A stretch of 64,000 nucleotides of DNA from Lysobacter sp. Root916 (GTDB taxonomy: Bacteria > Pseudomonadota > Gammaproteobacteria > Xanthomonadales > Xanthomonadaceae), in contig NZ_LMJF01000001.1 of the NCBI RefSeq assembly GCF_001429785.1, positions 1,628,479 to 1,692,478 on the forward strand. Reading direction: 5' to 3'. The stretch's first letter is position 1; the number at the start of each line of letters is the position of its first letter. A model generated the notes under the pieces. It saw only the letters and a list, made by a program, of their open reading frames with translations, did not search any database and was not told the DNA's origin. This document shows positions 32,905 to 42,428 of the stretch, one piece after another. A program made the position numbers and the translations under genes.

Positions 32905-32934
32905 GAAAACGGCCGCCTCGCGGCGGCCGTTTTC
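32905..32934. terminator. Terminator hairpin after rplS
   Basis: Perfect 13-base stem (GAAAACGGCCGCC / GGCGGCCGTTTTC) with loop TCGC. It gives a T run on either strand. It lies 31 bp past the rplS stop and ends the ribosomal-protein operon. Confidence 0.88.
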
Positions 32935-32964
32935 TACGCTGCGCGCGAGGCGCGCGACGCGGAA

Positions 32965-33357
32965 TTACTCGGCGGCGTTCTTGGCGCGCGCGTAAGCGGC
33001 CAGGTCTTCCTTGATGCGCGCCTTCTTGCCTTCCAGGCCACGCAGGTAGTACAGCTTGCCCGAGCGGACCTTACCGCGGCGCTTGACGTCGACCGAGTCG
33101 ATGATCGCGCTGTGGGTCTGGAACACGCGCTCGACGCCGAAGCCGTGCGAGATCTTGCGCACCGTGAACGAGGAGTTCAGGCCGCCGTTCTTCTTCGCGA
33201 TGACCACGCCTTCGTAGGCCTGGACGCGCTCACGGTTGCCTTCCTTGACCTTCACGTTGACGACGATGGTGTCGCCGGGGCCGAAGTCCGGCAGCTGGCG
33301 CTGGACCTGTTCGGCTTCGAAATTCTGCAGCAGGGTGTGGAGCGAGGGCTTGTTCAT
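32965..33357 (-). CDS. rplS: 50S ribosomal protein L19
   Basis: 130 residues with the L19 sequence throughout: [62 protein letters not shown] and [18 protein letters not shown]19 sits at the 30S-50S interface. It is the last gene of rpsP-rimM-trmD-rplS, 106 bp after trmD, and is followed by a strong hairpin. Length is slightly above the E. coli protein because of a short C-terminal extension. Confidence 0.98.
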   Translation of the reverse strand: MNKPSLHTLLQNFEAEQVQRQLPDFGPGDTIVVNVKVKEGNRERVQAYEGVVIAKKNGGLNSSFTVRKISHGFGVERVFQTHSAIIDSVDVKRRGKVRSGKLYYLRGLEGKKARIKEDLAAYARAKNAAE

Positions 33358-33463
33358 GGCACGGCCTGTTGGATTAGTTGTTGCGCGAGTGCACGTGGAC
33401 CCGCGTCATGGCATGGATGGAGCAATGAAGCCGTGCATTATAACGGCCTTTTTCGTTGCGTGA

Positions 33464-34288
<825 letters not shown>

Positions 34289-34294
34289 AGGGCC

Positions 34295-34409
34295 AGGAAC
34301 GAGCGGGTAGGAGTGAGGAACGAGAGTCAAAGCCTAAGTGGATCGGCGGGTCGGTAACGAGACCGGGAACGAAAGCGCTCTCGCTCCTTTTTACGCTGCG
34401 CTCGTTCCT
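34295..34409. repeat. Inverted-repeat-bounded segment between trmD and rimM
   Basis: AGGAACGAGCG at 34295-34305 and its exact complement CGCTCGTTCCT at 34399-34409 bound nearly the whole intergenic gap and run into the rimM stop codon. Inside, GGAACGA-like units recur. It looks like a small mobile or REP-like insertion inside an otherwise conserved operon. Confidence 0.6.
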
Positions 34410-34923
34410 AGAACTCGGGATCCCAGTCCACCGTGACCACGCCGGCCTCGAAATCCACCGAGGTCACGTACTGCGGGATCACGAACGGAATCATGCGCTC
34501 GCGCTCGTCGTCGCGCGCGACCAGCACGTCGTTGGCGCCGGTGGCGAACAGATGCGACACGGTGCCCAGCTGGACACCGTCGACGGTGACCACGCGCAAG
34601 CCTTCCAGGTCGACCCAGTAGTACTCGCCCTCGCTGGGGGGCGGCAGGGCCGAACGCGGGACATAGATTTCGGTGCCGCGCAGGGCTTCGACGGCGTCGC
34701 GGTCGGCGACGTCGGGGAAACTGGCGACCAGATATTTGCCGCTTTCGCGGCCACGCACGCCCGACAGCTCGCGCTCGCGTCCTTGCGGGTCGCGCACGAT
34801 CCAGGGCTGGTAGCGGAAGATGGCGCTGCGAGGCTCGGTCCAGGACTCGAGCTTGACCTCGCCGCGCACGCCGAAAGCGCTCAGCACCCTGCCCAGCAGG
34901 ATGCGACGCGTGGATTCGGTCAT
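34408..34923 (-). CDS. rimM: 16S rRNA-processing protein RimM
   Basis: 171 residues with the two RimM parts: an N-terminal beta-barrel ([20 protein letters not shown]) and a PRC-type C-terminal barrel ([20 protein letters not shown], then [21 protein letters not shown] at the end). RimM binds ribosomal protein S19 and helps 30S head maturation. It follows rpsP by 54 bp. The gap to trmD is unusually long for this operon because of the inverted-repeat segment listed separately. Confidence 0.97.
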   Translation of the reverse strand: MTESTRRILLGRVLSAFGVRGEVKLESWTEPRSAIFRYQPWIVRDPQGRERELSGVRGRESGKYLVASFPDVADRDAVEALRGTEIYVPRSALPPPSEGEYYWVDLEGLRVVTVDGVQLGTVSHLFATGANDVLVARDDERERMIPFVIPQYVTSVDFEAGVVTVDWDPEF

Positions 34924-34977
34924 TGCGATGCGGCCGTGAGGCGGTCGCCGCGCGCGCGAGGCGCGCGGCGAAGCGGC

Positions 34978-35235
34978 TTAGGCGGCCGGAGCGGCCTTGC
35001 CGGCCTGCTTGTAGAGGCCAGCGACCTTCTCGGTCAGCTGAGCGCCCTTGCTCACCCAATGCTCGACGCGAGCGATGTCGAGTTCGACGCGCTTCTCGTT
35101 GCCGGTGGCGACCGGGTTGTAGAAACCGACGCGCTCGATGTTGCGGCCGTCGCGGGCGCTGCGGCTGTCGGTGACGATGATGTGGTAGAACGGACGCTTC
35201 TTGGCGCCGCCACGAGTCAGGCGAATCTTGACCAT
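34978..35235 (-). CDS. rpsP: 30S ribosomal protein S16
   Basis: 85 residues with the complete S16 signature: [39 protein letters not shown], then [19 protein letters not shown]. It is a structural protein needed for 30S assembly. First gene of the rpsP-rimM-trmD-rplS operon, with a promoter visible 50-80 bp upstream. Unlike E. coli, ffh is not directly adjacent: a secreted-protein gene and REP elements lie between. Confidence 0.98.
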   Translation of the reverse strand: MVKIRLTRGGAKKRPFYHIIVTDSRSARDGRNIERVGFYNPVATGNEKRVELDIARVEHWVSKGAQLTEKVAGLYKQAGKAAPAA

Positions 35236-35286
35236 CTTTACAGTTCCTGTGTTGCCCAGTCGCCGGATTGGCGAGGTAAGCCGGAA

Positions 35287-35314
35287 ATTGTAGCCGATTC
35301 GTGGGCTTAGGCAA
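35287..35314 (-). promoter_or_regulatory. Promoter of the rpsP operon
   Basis: On the minus strand TTGCCT (-35) and TACAAT (-10) are separated by 16 bases. Predicted start of transcription near 35280, about 45 bases before the rpsP ATG. Confidence 0.6.
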
Positions 35315-35423
35315 ACTCGCCCCCGGCCTCCACGCGCCCAGGCGGCCCCGCCCGGCCCTGGCGCGGCGGCGGGCCCTCCCTGGCCACGCCGCCTGCCCCT
35401 GCCTGAATGGCCGTCCCTGGCCG

Positions 35424-35447
35424 GCCCCGCCTTCCGTAGCGGGGCCC
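35424..35447 (-). terminator. Hairpin downstream of the secreted-protein gene
   Basis: GGCCCCGC / GCGGGGCC, an 8-base perfect stem with an 8-base loop, 9 bp past the stop at 35456. No T tract, so its strength is uncertain. Confidence 0.45.
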
Positions 35448-35455
35448 GATAAGGC

Positions 35456-36352
35456 TTACAGCCCGTAGCGGATGCTGCCGCGCAGGGGCTTGTCGGCGCC
35501 GTCGCAGAACTGCTCGAAGTCCACGTGGATCCCGATCAGGCGCCCATTGAGGGGGTCGTAACGCACGCCCTTGACCTCGACCTGGCCGCCGCTGATCCAG
35601 CTGCAGCGCCCCTGGCTCGGGCGATCGAACACGAACAGCGCACTGGTGTCGGTGCCGATGGGCCAGGTGCCCGGCTGCAGCACGCCGCCGACCGGCGGCC
35701 TGAGCTTGGCGCGCCAGACGTCGCGCTGGCCGCTCACGGTGAAATCCATGTAGTTCGACTCTCCCAGCAAATGGAAGGTGCTGGTGTCGCCGAAGTAGCT
35801 CTTCTGCAGGCCCTGGCCGACCGGGTCGTCGCCGCCGCTGTCGAGCTTCACCGAGTACGGGGCCACGTTGTGCCGGATCACCGCCGCCAGCACCGGTGCG
35901 CTCGCGCTGCCGCAGCGTTGCAGCACCGTGGCCTCCAATGCCGCCACCCGCCCCTGCCGATCCAGTTCCAGCTGCTGGATATGGATCTCGCCCCACAGAT
36001 CGTCGCAACGGCGACCGCCATTGGCCATGTACACGTAGGGCGCGCGGCCGGTACGCAAGGTGGGGTGCTCGGCGTCGTAGTAACGGCCCAGTTCGAACTT
36101 GCGCTGCGTCGGCGCCCCCACGGAGACGTACCAGTGGTCGTCGCCGCGCGCGACGGTCAGACGGATGGAGTGCGCGTCGGCCTCCATCGTCATCGTCGAG
36201 TCGGCATCGGTGTACACGGCGGACTGGCCCGCACCGACCGGATCGCCGGCCTGGCTGTGGACGGCAAACACCGTGTCCGCATGCGCGGAAGCGGCGAACA
36301 GGCCCGCGAACGCGAGCGCGGCGGTGGTGCAACGGCGGAACATCTTCGTCAT
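35456..36352 (-). CDS. Secreted protein of unknown function
   Basis: 298 residues. The signal peptide is clear ([15 protein letters not shown], cleavage near residue 25). The mature part is beta-rich, with repeated aromatic-charged strands ([35 protein letters not shown]), a Cys pair candidate ([25 protein letters not shown]) and a further Cys pair in [13 protein letters not shown] and [16 protein letters not shown] nine bases before the ATG at 36352 supports the start. No family is recognised. It interrupts the usual ffh-rpsP linkage, so it may be a lineage-specific insertion. Confidence 0.8.
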   Translation of the reverse strand: MTKMFRRCTTAALAFAGLFAASAHADTVFAVHSQAGDPVGAGQSAVYTDADSTMTMEADAHSIRLTVARGDDHWYVSVGAPTQRKFELGRYYDAEHPTLRTGRAPYVYMANGGRRCDDLWGEIHIQQLELDRQGRVAALEATVLQRCGSASAPVLAAVIRHNVAPYSVKLDSGGDDPVGQGLQKSYFGDTSTFHLLGESNYMDFTVSGQRDVWRAKLRPPVGGVLQPGTWPIGTDTSALFVFDRPSQGRCSWISGGQVEVKGVRYDPLNGRLIGIHVDFEQFCDGADKPLRGSIRYGL

Positions 36353-36667
36353 ATGCGCTTCACTCCTTGATGATGGCCGTGCCGCCCTTACCCCGGAGCG
36401 ACGCGGCCTGTGGCGAACCCGCCGGCCCTGGCGAGCCGGCGGCCAGTCGGTGGCGACTGCGCGGCGCGTTGCGGTCCTGCATCGCGCTGCAGGGATATGA
36501 TCGCGTTCGCACGTCTCCGCCATTAAGACGGCGCGGCGCCGCCGGTCGGGCGACGCGCGGCGAACGCAATCGCAGCGGGCGATACGCGGGTGGTGTACCT
36601 ATGCGGACACGGCGATCGCGAATGCCGCGATGTCGCAGCGGCGACGCAGTCGCGGCTCTCCATGTAT

Positions 36668-36746
36668 CGATCGCGGCTTACGCCGCTCCCACAGAAGGCA
36701 GGGGCTGCGCTGCTTTGGGGTAGGAGCGGCGTAAGCCGCGACCGCG
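36668..36746. repeat. Inverted REP pair
   Basis: Reverse copy 36668-36694 and forward GTAG-headed copy 36719-36746, core GCGGC-GTAA-GCCGC. Together they form a long hairpin. Confidence 0.85.
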
Positions 36747-36879
36747 CGATGGCGATGGCGATGGCGCCGAAAGCCTCGCTGGCTGCGCGCCTGATTCGTC
36801 GCTACTTCATAGGCCGCTCGACGCAAGGCCCCGACCCGGCTTGCCCAGCGCACCGGATGCCGGCGCTCGGCCTGAATCT

Positions 36880-36999
36880 GATCGCGGCTCACGCCGCTCC
36901 TACCCCAAGGCCGCGCAACCGCTTTCTGTGGGAGCGGCGTGAGCCGCGATTGCGCGACTTCGTGTGGCGACGCGGTCGCCGCTCGCGCCGTTCCTACAG
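36880..36999. repeat. REP cluster of three copies in alternating orientation
   Basis: Reverse copy 36880-36904, forward copy 36927-36956 and a decayed reverse copy 36971-36999. All share the GCGGC/GCCGC core and the GTGG or GTAG head. Confidence 0.8.
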
Positions 37000-37070
37000 G
37001 AGGCAGCGGCGGCCCTTGGGAGGGCGAGCGGTGGCGATACGTTGCGTTCGCGCAGTTGCGATGGCGCAAA

Positions 37071-37100
37071 CGAAAACGGCGGCCAGTGGCCGCCGTTTCG
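37071..37100. terminator. Terminator hairpin after ffh
   Basis: AAACGGCGGCC / GGCCGCCGTTT, 11 perfect base pairs with loop AGT, 26 bp past the ffh stop. It has A and T runs at the stem ends, so it can act on both strands. Confidence 0.82.
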
Positions 37101-37125
37101 ATGCTGTCGCGCCCGCGCCGGACGA

Positions 37126-38493
37126 TCAGCGGAACGGCATGCCGCCGCGGCCGCCCATCATGCCCTTCATGCCGCGCATCAGGCCCTTCATGCCGCCGCC
37201 GGAGAGCTTGCTCATCATCTTTTCCATCTGCTGGAACTGCTTCATGAGCTTGTTGACGTCGGCCGGGGTCATGCCCGAGCCCTTGGCGATGCGCGCGCGG
37301 CGCGAACCGTTCAGCAGCGCCGGATTGCGACGCTCCTTCTTGGTCATCGAGTTGATGATCGCGACCATCCGCGGCACTTCCTTGCCGGTGACCTGATTCT
37401 TGACCGCCTCGGGGATCTGGCCCATGCCCGGCAGCTTGTCCATGAGCCCGTGCAGGCCGCCCATGTTCTGCATCTGCTCGAGCTGGTCCTTCATGTCGTT
37501 GAGGTCGAACTTCTTGCCCTTGGCGACCTTCTCGGCGAGCTTCTGCGCCTTGTCCTTGTCGACCTGCTGCTCGACCTGCTCGACCAGCGACAGCACGTCG
37601 CCCATGTCGAGGATGCGGCTGGCGACGCGGTCGGGATGGAACACGTCCAGGCCGTCGGGCTTCTCGCCGACGCCGATGAACTTGATCGGACGGCCGGTGA
37701 TGTAGCGCACCGACAGCGCGGCGCCACCGCGCGCGTCGCCGTCGGTCTTGGTCAGGACCACGCCGGTCAGCGGCAGCGCTTCGCTGAAGTGCTTGGCGGT
37801 GACCGCGGCGTCCTGGCCGGTCATGGAGTCGACCACGAACAGGGTTTCGACCGGCGACACCGCGGCGTGCAGGGCCTTGATCTCGGCCATCATCGCTTCG
37901 TCGATGCTGGTGCGGCCGGCGGTGTCGACGATCAGCACGTCGACATAGGACTTGCGCGCGTCGTCGATCGCGGCGCGCACGATCGCTTCGGGCTTCTGGT
38001 CGGCGCTGGAAGCGAAGAACAGCACGTCGACCTGTTCGGCCAGGGTCTTGAGCTGCTCGATCGCGGCCGGACGGTAGACGTCGGCCGAAACCACCATGAC
38101 CTTCTTCTTGCGGCGTTCCTTGAGGTGCTTGGCGAGCTTGGCGACGGTGGTGGTCTTGCCCGCGCCCTGCAGGCCGGCCATCAGGATCACCGCCGGCGCC
38201 GGCACGTTGAGGTTGAGGTCGGCGGCCTGCGAGCCCATGACCGCGGTGAGCTCGTCGCGCACCACCTTGATCAGGGCCTGGCCCGGGGTCAGCGACTTCA
38301 GCACTTCCTGGCCGACCGCGCGCACCTTGATGCGCTCGATCAGGGCCTGCACCACCGGCAGCGCGACGTCGGCCTCGAGCAGGGCGATGCGGACCTCGCG
38401 GGTGGCCTCGCGGATGTTCTCCTCGGTCAGCCGGCCGCGGCCGCGCAGGCGCTCGATGGTGCCGGACAGGCGTTGGGTCAGGGATTCGAACAT
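37126..38493 (-). CDS. ffh: Signal recognition particle GTPase Ffh
   Basis: 455 residues with the three SRP54 parts: N-domain (LTQRLSGTIERLRGRGRLTEE), GTPase G-domain (GLQGAGKTTT, then DTAGRTSIDEAM and TKTDGDARGGAALS, GVGEKPDGLDVF) and the Met-rich M-domain ending in KLSGGGMKGLMRGMKGMMGG. It binds signal sequences of nascent inner-membrane proteins with the 4.5S RNA and hands them to FtsY. The ATG at 38493 is the usual N-terminus. The gene is divergent from the CcsA/YpjD-type gene, a common bacterial neighbourhood. Confidence 0.98.
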   Translation of the reverse strand: MFESLTQRLSGTIERLRGRGRLTEENIREATREVRIALLEADVALPVVQALIERIKVRAVGQEVLKSLTPGQALIKVVRDELTAVMGSQAADLNLNVPAPAVILMAGLQGAGKTTTVAKLAKHLKERRKKKVMVVSADVYRPAAIEQLKTLAEQVDVLFFASSADQKPEAIVRAAIDDARKSYVDVLIVDTAGRTSIDEAMMAEIKALHAAVSPVETLFVVDSMTGQDAAVTAKHFSEALPLTGVVLTKTDGDARGGAALSVRYITGRPIKFIGVGEKPDGLDVFHPDRVASRILDMGDVLSLVEQVEQQVDKDKAQKLAEKVAKGKKFDLNDMKDQLEQMQNMGGLHGLMDKLPGMGQIPEAVKNQVTGKEVPRMVAIINSMTKKERRNPALLNGSRRARIAKGSGMTPADVNKLMKQFQQMEKMMSKLSGGGMKGLMRGMKGMMGGRGGMPFR

Positions 38494-38524
38494 GAGGCGT
38501 CGGGGGCGTTAGGCGGAATCGCGA

Positions 38525-38530
38525 AGTATA
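38525..38530 (-). promoter_or_regulatory. Probable -10 element of ffh
   Basis: TATACT on the minus strand, 31 bases upstream of the ffh ATG. No good -35 is seen at the expected spacing. Confidence 0.45.
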
Positions 38531-38624
38531 GCGTCCGAGAGGCGGGAGGCCGTGCAGGTATTGAGAGGTCGGGGCTTGCGAAAGGGTTATCGCCCTGGGT
38601 CGAAGCGCAAATGCCCCTCGCCCG

Positions 38625-38641
38625 CCCCTTTTCCAAAGGGG
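38625..38641. repeat. Short hairpin of a dispersed intergenic repeat
   Basis: CCCCTTT / AAAGGGG, a 7-base perfect stem with loop TCC. The surrounding words resemble short repeats common between genes in Xanthomonadaceae. Confidence 0.4.
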
Positions 38642-38734
38642 AAGGAAAAGCGACGCCGCGGATTTGCACGGGGCGGTGCCGGAACATACGACAGCCACGC
38701 AGCGCCGTACGACCCGTGCTCCCTGGCTCTTGCG

Positions 38735-38762
38735 AATCCCCAATCTCCAATCCCCAATCCCG
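38735..38762 (+). repeat. Tandem heptamer repeat (AATCCCC-like, four units)
   Basis: Four 7-base units: AATCCCC, AATCTCC, AATCCCC, AATCCCG. This dispersed heptamer type is common between genes in Xanthomonadaceae. Confidence 0.7.
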
Positions 38763-38784
38763 GCTCTTATGCCACACTGCCGCG

Positions 38785-39573
38785 ATGACAATCGTTCTCA
38801 TCGCCGTGGTCCTCTATCTGGTCGCCGCCGCGCTGCTGGTCGCGGCCGTGCGCAAGGACGGCGGGCGCAAGGCCCGGTTGTGGCTGCTGCCGGCCGATCT
38901 GGCGGTGTTGCTGCACGGCGCCGCCCACCTGATGGCCTGGAAACTCGCCGGCGGCGCCGATCTGCATTTCTTCGCCGCCCTGTCCCTGATCGGACTGGGC
39001 ATGGCGGCGCTGACCGCGGTGGTCGGCGCGTCCGGGCGCATGGCCGCGCTGGGCGTGGTGGTGTTCCCGCTGGCGGCGCTGACCCTGATCGGCTACCACG
39101 CCTACGGCCACGTGCTGGCCGAGCCGCTGGACTGGCGCCTGCAGCTGCACGCCTGGTTCGCCCTGCTCGCCTACGCCACCCTCGCGATCGCGGCCCTGTT
39201 GGCGACGATGCTGTGGCTGCAGGAACGCGCGCTGCGCCGGCGCGAGTTCCACGGCTGGCTGCGCGGCCTGCCGCCGCTGGTGGAGCTGGAGACCCTGTTG
39301 TTCCGCACCATCGCGGTCGGCTTCGCGCTGCTCACCGCGACCCTGCTGACCGGCTTGCTGTTCGTCGAGAACCTGCTGGCCCAGCACCTGGTGCACAAGA
39401 CCGCGCTGAGCGTGCTGTCCTGGCTGGCGTTCGGCGGCCTGCTGCTGGGCCGCTGGCGCTACGGCTGGCGCGGCGGCACCGCGGTGCGCTGGACCCTGGC
39501 GGCGATGGCGCTGCTGGTGCTGGCGTTCTTCGGCAGCAAGTTCGTGCTGGAGCTGGTCCTGCAACGGACCTGA
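38785..39573 (+). CDS. CcsA/YpjD-family cytochrome c assembly-type membrane protein
   Basis: 262 residues, about eight membrane helices. The family pattern is seen in the second half: LHAWFALLAYATLAIAALLA, the helix AFALLTATLLTGLLFVENLL and SVLSWLAFGGLLLGRWRYGWRG. CcsA/HemX/YpjD proteins handle haem or cytochrome c assembly in the inner membrane; this member is likely a YpjD type, whose exact role is not settled. It is divergent from ffh, as in many gammaproteobacteria. The ATG at 38785 gives a hydrophobic first helix. Confidence 0.85.
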   Translation: MTIVLIAVVLYLVAAALLVAAVRKDGGRKARLWLLPADLAVLLHGAAHLMAWKLAGGADLHFFAALSLIGLGMAALTAVVGASGRMAALGVVVFPLAALTLIGYHAYGHVLAEPLDWRLQLHAWFALLAYATLAIAALLATMLWLQERALRRREFHGWLRGLPPLVELETLLFRTIAVGFALLTATLLTGLLFVENLLAQHLVHKTALSVLSWLAFGGLLLGRWRYGWRGGTAVRWTLAAMALLVLAFFGSKFVLELVLQRT

Positions 39574-39612
39574 GCCCACCGCCCTCTCGTACCACCGCAA
39601 TCGGAATCGCGC

Positions 39613-40281
39613 ATGCAGGACTGGATCCGCTCGCTGTCGCCGCGCAGCGAGTTCGTGGTGGTGATCGGGCTGGCGTTCGGCTGGGCATTGCTGTCCAGCC
39701 TGCAGAGCGTGCTGTCCGGCGCGCCCGCGCAGACCGACGCGGCCTACACTTTCAGCGCCGCCGACCTATGGAGCGTGCTCATCGTCGAACTGACGGTGAT
39801 CGCGATGCTCGGCTACTTCCTACGCCTGCGCGGCTGGACGATGGCGCATTTCGGGCCGCCGGCGCAGGCCGGCGATGCGGTGCCCGCGCTGGTCCTGGTG
39901 GCGGCGTCGATACTGTCGTACCAGTTGCTGGCGACGCTGGCGCTGTCCAGCGGCACCGCGCTCAAGCCCGCGCAGACGACGCCGGACGTGGGCTGGACGG
40001 CGATCCTGGCGACTTCGGCGGTGAACGGCTTCTACGAGGAGATCTTCGTCTGCGGCTACGTGCTGGTGGCCCTGCGCGAACGCTGGGGCCTGTGGCCGGC
40101 GATCCATGTCAGCACCGCGATCCGGGTCGCCTACCACCTCTATCAGGGCTCGGCCGGGGTGCTGGGCATCGTGCCGCTGGGCCTGCTGTTCGCCGGCTGG
40201 TACGCCCGTACCGGACGGCTGTGGCCGGTGATCCTGGCCCATGTGTTGCTGGACGTGATCGCCTTGGCGGCGTTGGCCTGA
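39613..40281 (+). CDS. CPBP-family intramembrane metalloprotease
   Basis: 222 residues with about seven membrane helices. The CAAX-protease-like motifs are present: Glu-Glu in FYEEIFVCGYVL, a helix ending AIRVAYHLYQG with a conserved His, and a final HVLLDV His-Asp pair. Members of CPBP process or protect small peptides in bacteria, and some confer bacteriocin immunity. The expected EExxxR arginine position reads Gly-Tyr, so activity needs checking. It lies 39 bp after the CcsA-like gene on the same strand and may be co-transcribed. Confidence 0.82.
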   Translation: MQDWIRSLSPRSEFVVVIGLAFGWALLSSLQSVLSGAPAQTDAAYTFSAADLWSVLIVELTVIAMLGYFLRLRGWTMAHFGPPAQAGDAVPALVLVAASILSYQLLATLALSSGTALKPAQTTPDVGWTAILATSAVNGFYEEIFVCGYVLVALRERWGLWPAIHVSTAIRVAYHLYQGSAGVLGIVPLGLLFAGWYARTGRLWPVILAHVLLDVIALAALA

Positions 40282-40395
40282 GCGTAGACTACGTCGCATC
40301 CAACTGATTTAACTGAATAATTTCCGTCTAAAACCTTGACGAGAGGTCCTGGGCGGGCGCGGGCGCGCTCGCCCGCGCGCCGCGACACGGCGTTC

Positions 40396-40446
40396 CATTG
40401 ACGTAACAATATTTGCATTGACAACTATTGCAGAGGGTAGCAATAT
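40396..40446 (+). promoter_or_regulatory. MarR-operon promoter with tandem operator words
   Basis: TTGACA (40418-40423) and CAATAT (40441-40446) with a 17-base spacer. CATTGAC occurs at 40396 and 40416, two helical turns apart, and CAATA/TATTG form an inverted pair across the -35. Predicted transcription start near 40453, at the MarR ATG. Autoregulation by the MarR protein is inferred. Confidence 0.7.
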
Positions 40447-40454
40447 GCCGCCCC

Positions 40455-40913
40455 ATGAAGACCGCCCCTCCCCCGATCGCCTGCAGCGGCTCCACCCTGG
40501 GCCTGCTGTTCCGCCAAGTCCGCGACGCCATGTGGGCGCAGATGGAGCGCGAGCTGGCCGCCGCCGGCCATGAACTCACGTTCAGCCAGTACATCACCCT
40601 GAAGAAGCTCGCCGACGGCACCGCCGGCGTGACCGACCTGGCGCGCGCCGCCGAACTCAATCCCGGCGCCATGACCCGCCTGCTCGACCGGCTGGAAGGG
40701 CGCGGCCTGGTCGCGCGGGTCGCCGATCCGTCGGATCGCCGGGCTTTGAACATTCATCTCACCGACGCCGGTGTGACCATCTGGCAGGACATCAACAAGT
40801 GCGGCCAGCGCGTGCGCGAGCAGGCGTTGAGCGGCATGAGCGACGTAGAACGCGAAACCCTCACGCGCCTGCTCGAACAGGTGCGCGACAACCTCACTCC
40901 CTCCGGTTCCTGA
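40455..40913 (+). CDS. MarR-family transcriptional regulator
   Basis: 152 residues with a winged-helix MarR fold: long first helix (TLGLLFRQVRDAMWAQMEREL), recognition helix region GVTDLARAAELNPGAMTRLLDRLEGRGLV and the wing DPSDRRALNIHLTDAG. Such proteins usually repress the adjacent drug-efflux genes and release DNA on ligand binding. The ATG at 40455 lies only a few bases after the predicted transcription start, so translation may be leaderless. The efflux operon follows by 3 bp. Confidence 0.93.
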   Translation: MKTAPPPIACSGSTLGLLFRQVRDAMWAQMERELAAAGHELTFSQYITLKKLADGTAGVTDLARAAELNPGAMTRLLDRLEGRGLVARVADPSDRRALNIHLTDAGVTIWQDINKCGQRVREQALSGMSDVERETLTRLLEQVRDNLTPSGS

Positions 40914-40916
40914 GCC

Positions 40917-42428
40917 ATGAACATGCCTGTCTCGACCGCCCGCACCGCGCTACCGCGACGCGCGCTGCGCCCCCTGCTCACCGCGCTGGCCGCGGCGCTG
41001 ATCCTGGCCGGCTGCGCCAGCACCCACGGTCTGGCCCCCGAAGGCCGCGCGCTCGACGCCGACGCGTTGGAGAGCCAGCGCAGCCTGGGCGCCTACGCGG
41101 TGTCCGACGCCGCGTTCCCGAAGCAGGATTGGTGGACCGCGCTGGGCGATACCCAGCTCGACAGCCTGATCGCCGAAGCCCTGGCCGGCACGCCCAGCCT
41201 GGACGCCGCCGACGCGCGCGTGCGCCAGGCGATCGCGCAGGCCGGCCTGGCCGACGCCGCGCGCAAGGCCACCGTCGGCGCCGGCGCCCAGTACGCGGGC
41301 GTGCGCATTCCCGAAACCGTGGCCCCGGAACCGCTGGGCGGCCACTACAGCGGCGTCGAACTGCTGTCGCTGAGCTTCAAGTACAGCCCCGACCTGTGGG
41401 GCGGCCATCGCGCGCGCTGGGAATCGGCCCTGGGCCAGGCCCGCGCCGCCGAGGTCGAAGCCCAGGCCGCGCGCCTGACCCTGTCGTCCAACATCGCGCG
41501 CGCCTACGTCGCGCTGGCGCAGGCGCATGCGGCGCAGGACGTCGCGGTCGCCGAAAAGGAACGCGCCAGCCGCCTGCTCGGCCTCGGCCGTCAGCGCGTC
41601 AAGGCCGGTCTGGACAACCAGTTGCAGATCCGTAACGCCGAAAGCACGGTCGCCTCCGCGCAGCAGCAGGCGCAGGCGGCGCAGCAGCAGATCGACGCCG
41701 CCCGCAACGCGATCGCCGCGCTGCTGGGCAAGGGCCCGGACCGCGGCCAGAGCATCGCCAAGCCGGGCCTGCTGAGCGCGTCCGCGCCGGCGATCCCGGC
41801 GGTCGCATCGAGCGAATTGTTGGGCCACCGCCCCGACGTGGTCGCCGCGCGCTGGCGCGTGGAAGCGGCCGCGCACGGCATCGACGCCAGCAAGGCCGAC
41901 TTCTATCCGACCGTGAACCTCAGTGCCATGATCGGCCTGGCCTCGGGCGGCCTGTCCGACCTGTTCTCCAGCGACGCCCTGCTGCTGCAAGGCGGCCCGG
42001 CGATCAGCATGCCGATCTTCGACGGCGGCCGTCTGCGCAATCAGCTGGCCAAGAGCGACGCCGATTACGACCTCGCCGTCGCCACCTACAACCAGAGCCT
42101 GGTCGGCGCGCTGCGCGAAGTCGCCGACGCCCTGCAGGCCGCGCGCTCGCTGGACGCGCAGTTGGTCTCGGCGCAACAGGCGCGCGACGCCGCGCAGTCG
42201 GCCTGGCAACTGGCCACGGCGCGCTACCGCGGCGGCCTGGGCACCCAGCTCGACGTGCTGGCCGCGCAGCGCCCGCTGCTGCAGCTGGATCAGCAGATCG
42301 TCACGCTGCGCGCGCAGCGCCTGAGCGCTTCGATCGAACTCGACCGCGCGCTCGGCGGCGGGCTCCAGCTCACCGCTCCCACCACCGCCATCTCCAATTC
42401 CGACATCGCCAAGGCCTCCACGCCATGA
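40917..42428 (+). CDS. Outer-membrane efflux lipoprotein (NodT/OprM-type)
   Basis: 503 residues. Lipoprotein signal with lipobox LAGC (about residues 29-32). The remainder shows the two repeats of the TolC/OprM family with long helical coiled-coil segments (QAQAAQQQIDAARNAIAALL) and conserved turns (SFKYSPDLWGGHRA, GPAISMPIFDGGRLRNQLA). It forms the outer-membrane channel of the pump. The start is right after the MarR stop, and its own stop overlaps the next ATG (ATGA), so all are one operon. Confidence 0.94.
   Translation: MNMPVSTARTALPRRALRPLLTALAAALILAGCASTHGLAPEGRALDADALESQRSLGAYAVSDAAFPKQDWWTALGDTQLDSLIAEALAGTPSLDAADARVRQAIAQAGLADAARKATVGAGAQYAGVRIPETVAPEPLGGHYSGVELLSLSFKYSPDLWGGHRARWESALGQARAAEVEAQAARLTLSSNIARAYVALAQAHAAQDVAVAEKERASRLLGLGRQRVKAGLDNQLQIRNAESTVASAQQQAQAAQQQIDAARNAIAALLGKGPDRGQSIAKPGLLSASAPAIPAVASSELLGHRPDVVAARWRVEAAAHGIDASKADFYPTVNLSAMIGLASGGLSDLFSSDALLLQGGPAISMPIFDGGRLRNQLAKSDADYDLAVATYNQSLVGALREVADALQAARSLDAQLVSAQQARDAAQSAWQLATARYRGGLGTQLDVLAAQRPLLQLDQQIVTLRAQRLSASIELDRALGGGLQLTAPTTAISNSDIAKASTP

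Larger units (their letters stand above)
36353..37125. other. REP-rich intergenic region upstream of ffh terminator
   Basis: 773 bp between the ffh stop and the secreted-protein gene start. It holds at least five REP copies in alternating orientation and no gene I can support. Confidence 0.6.
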
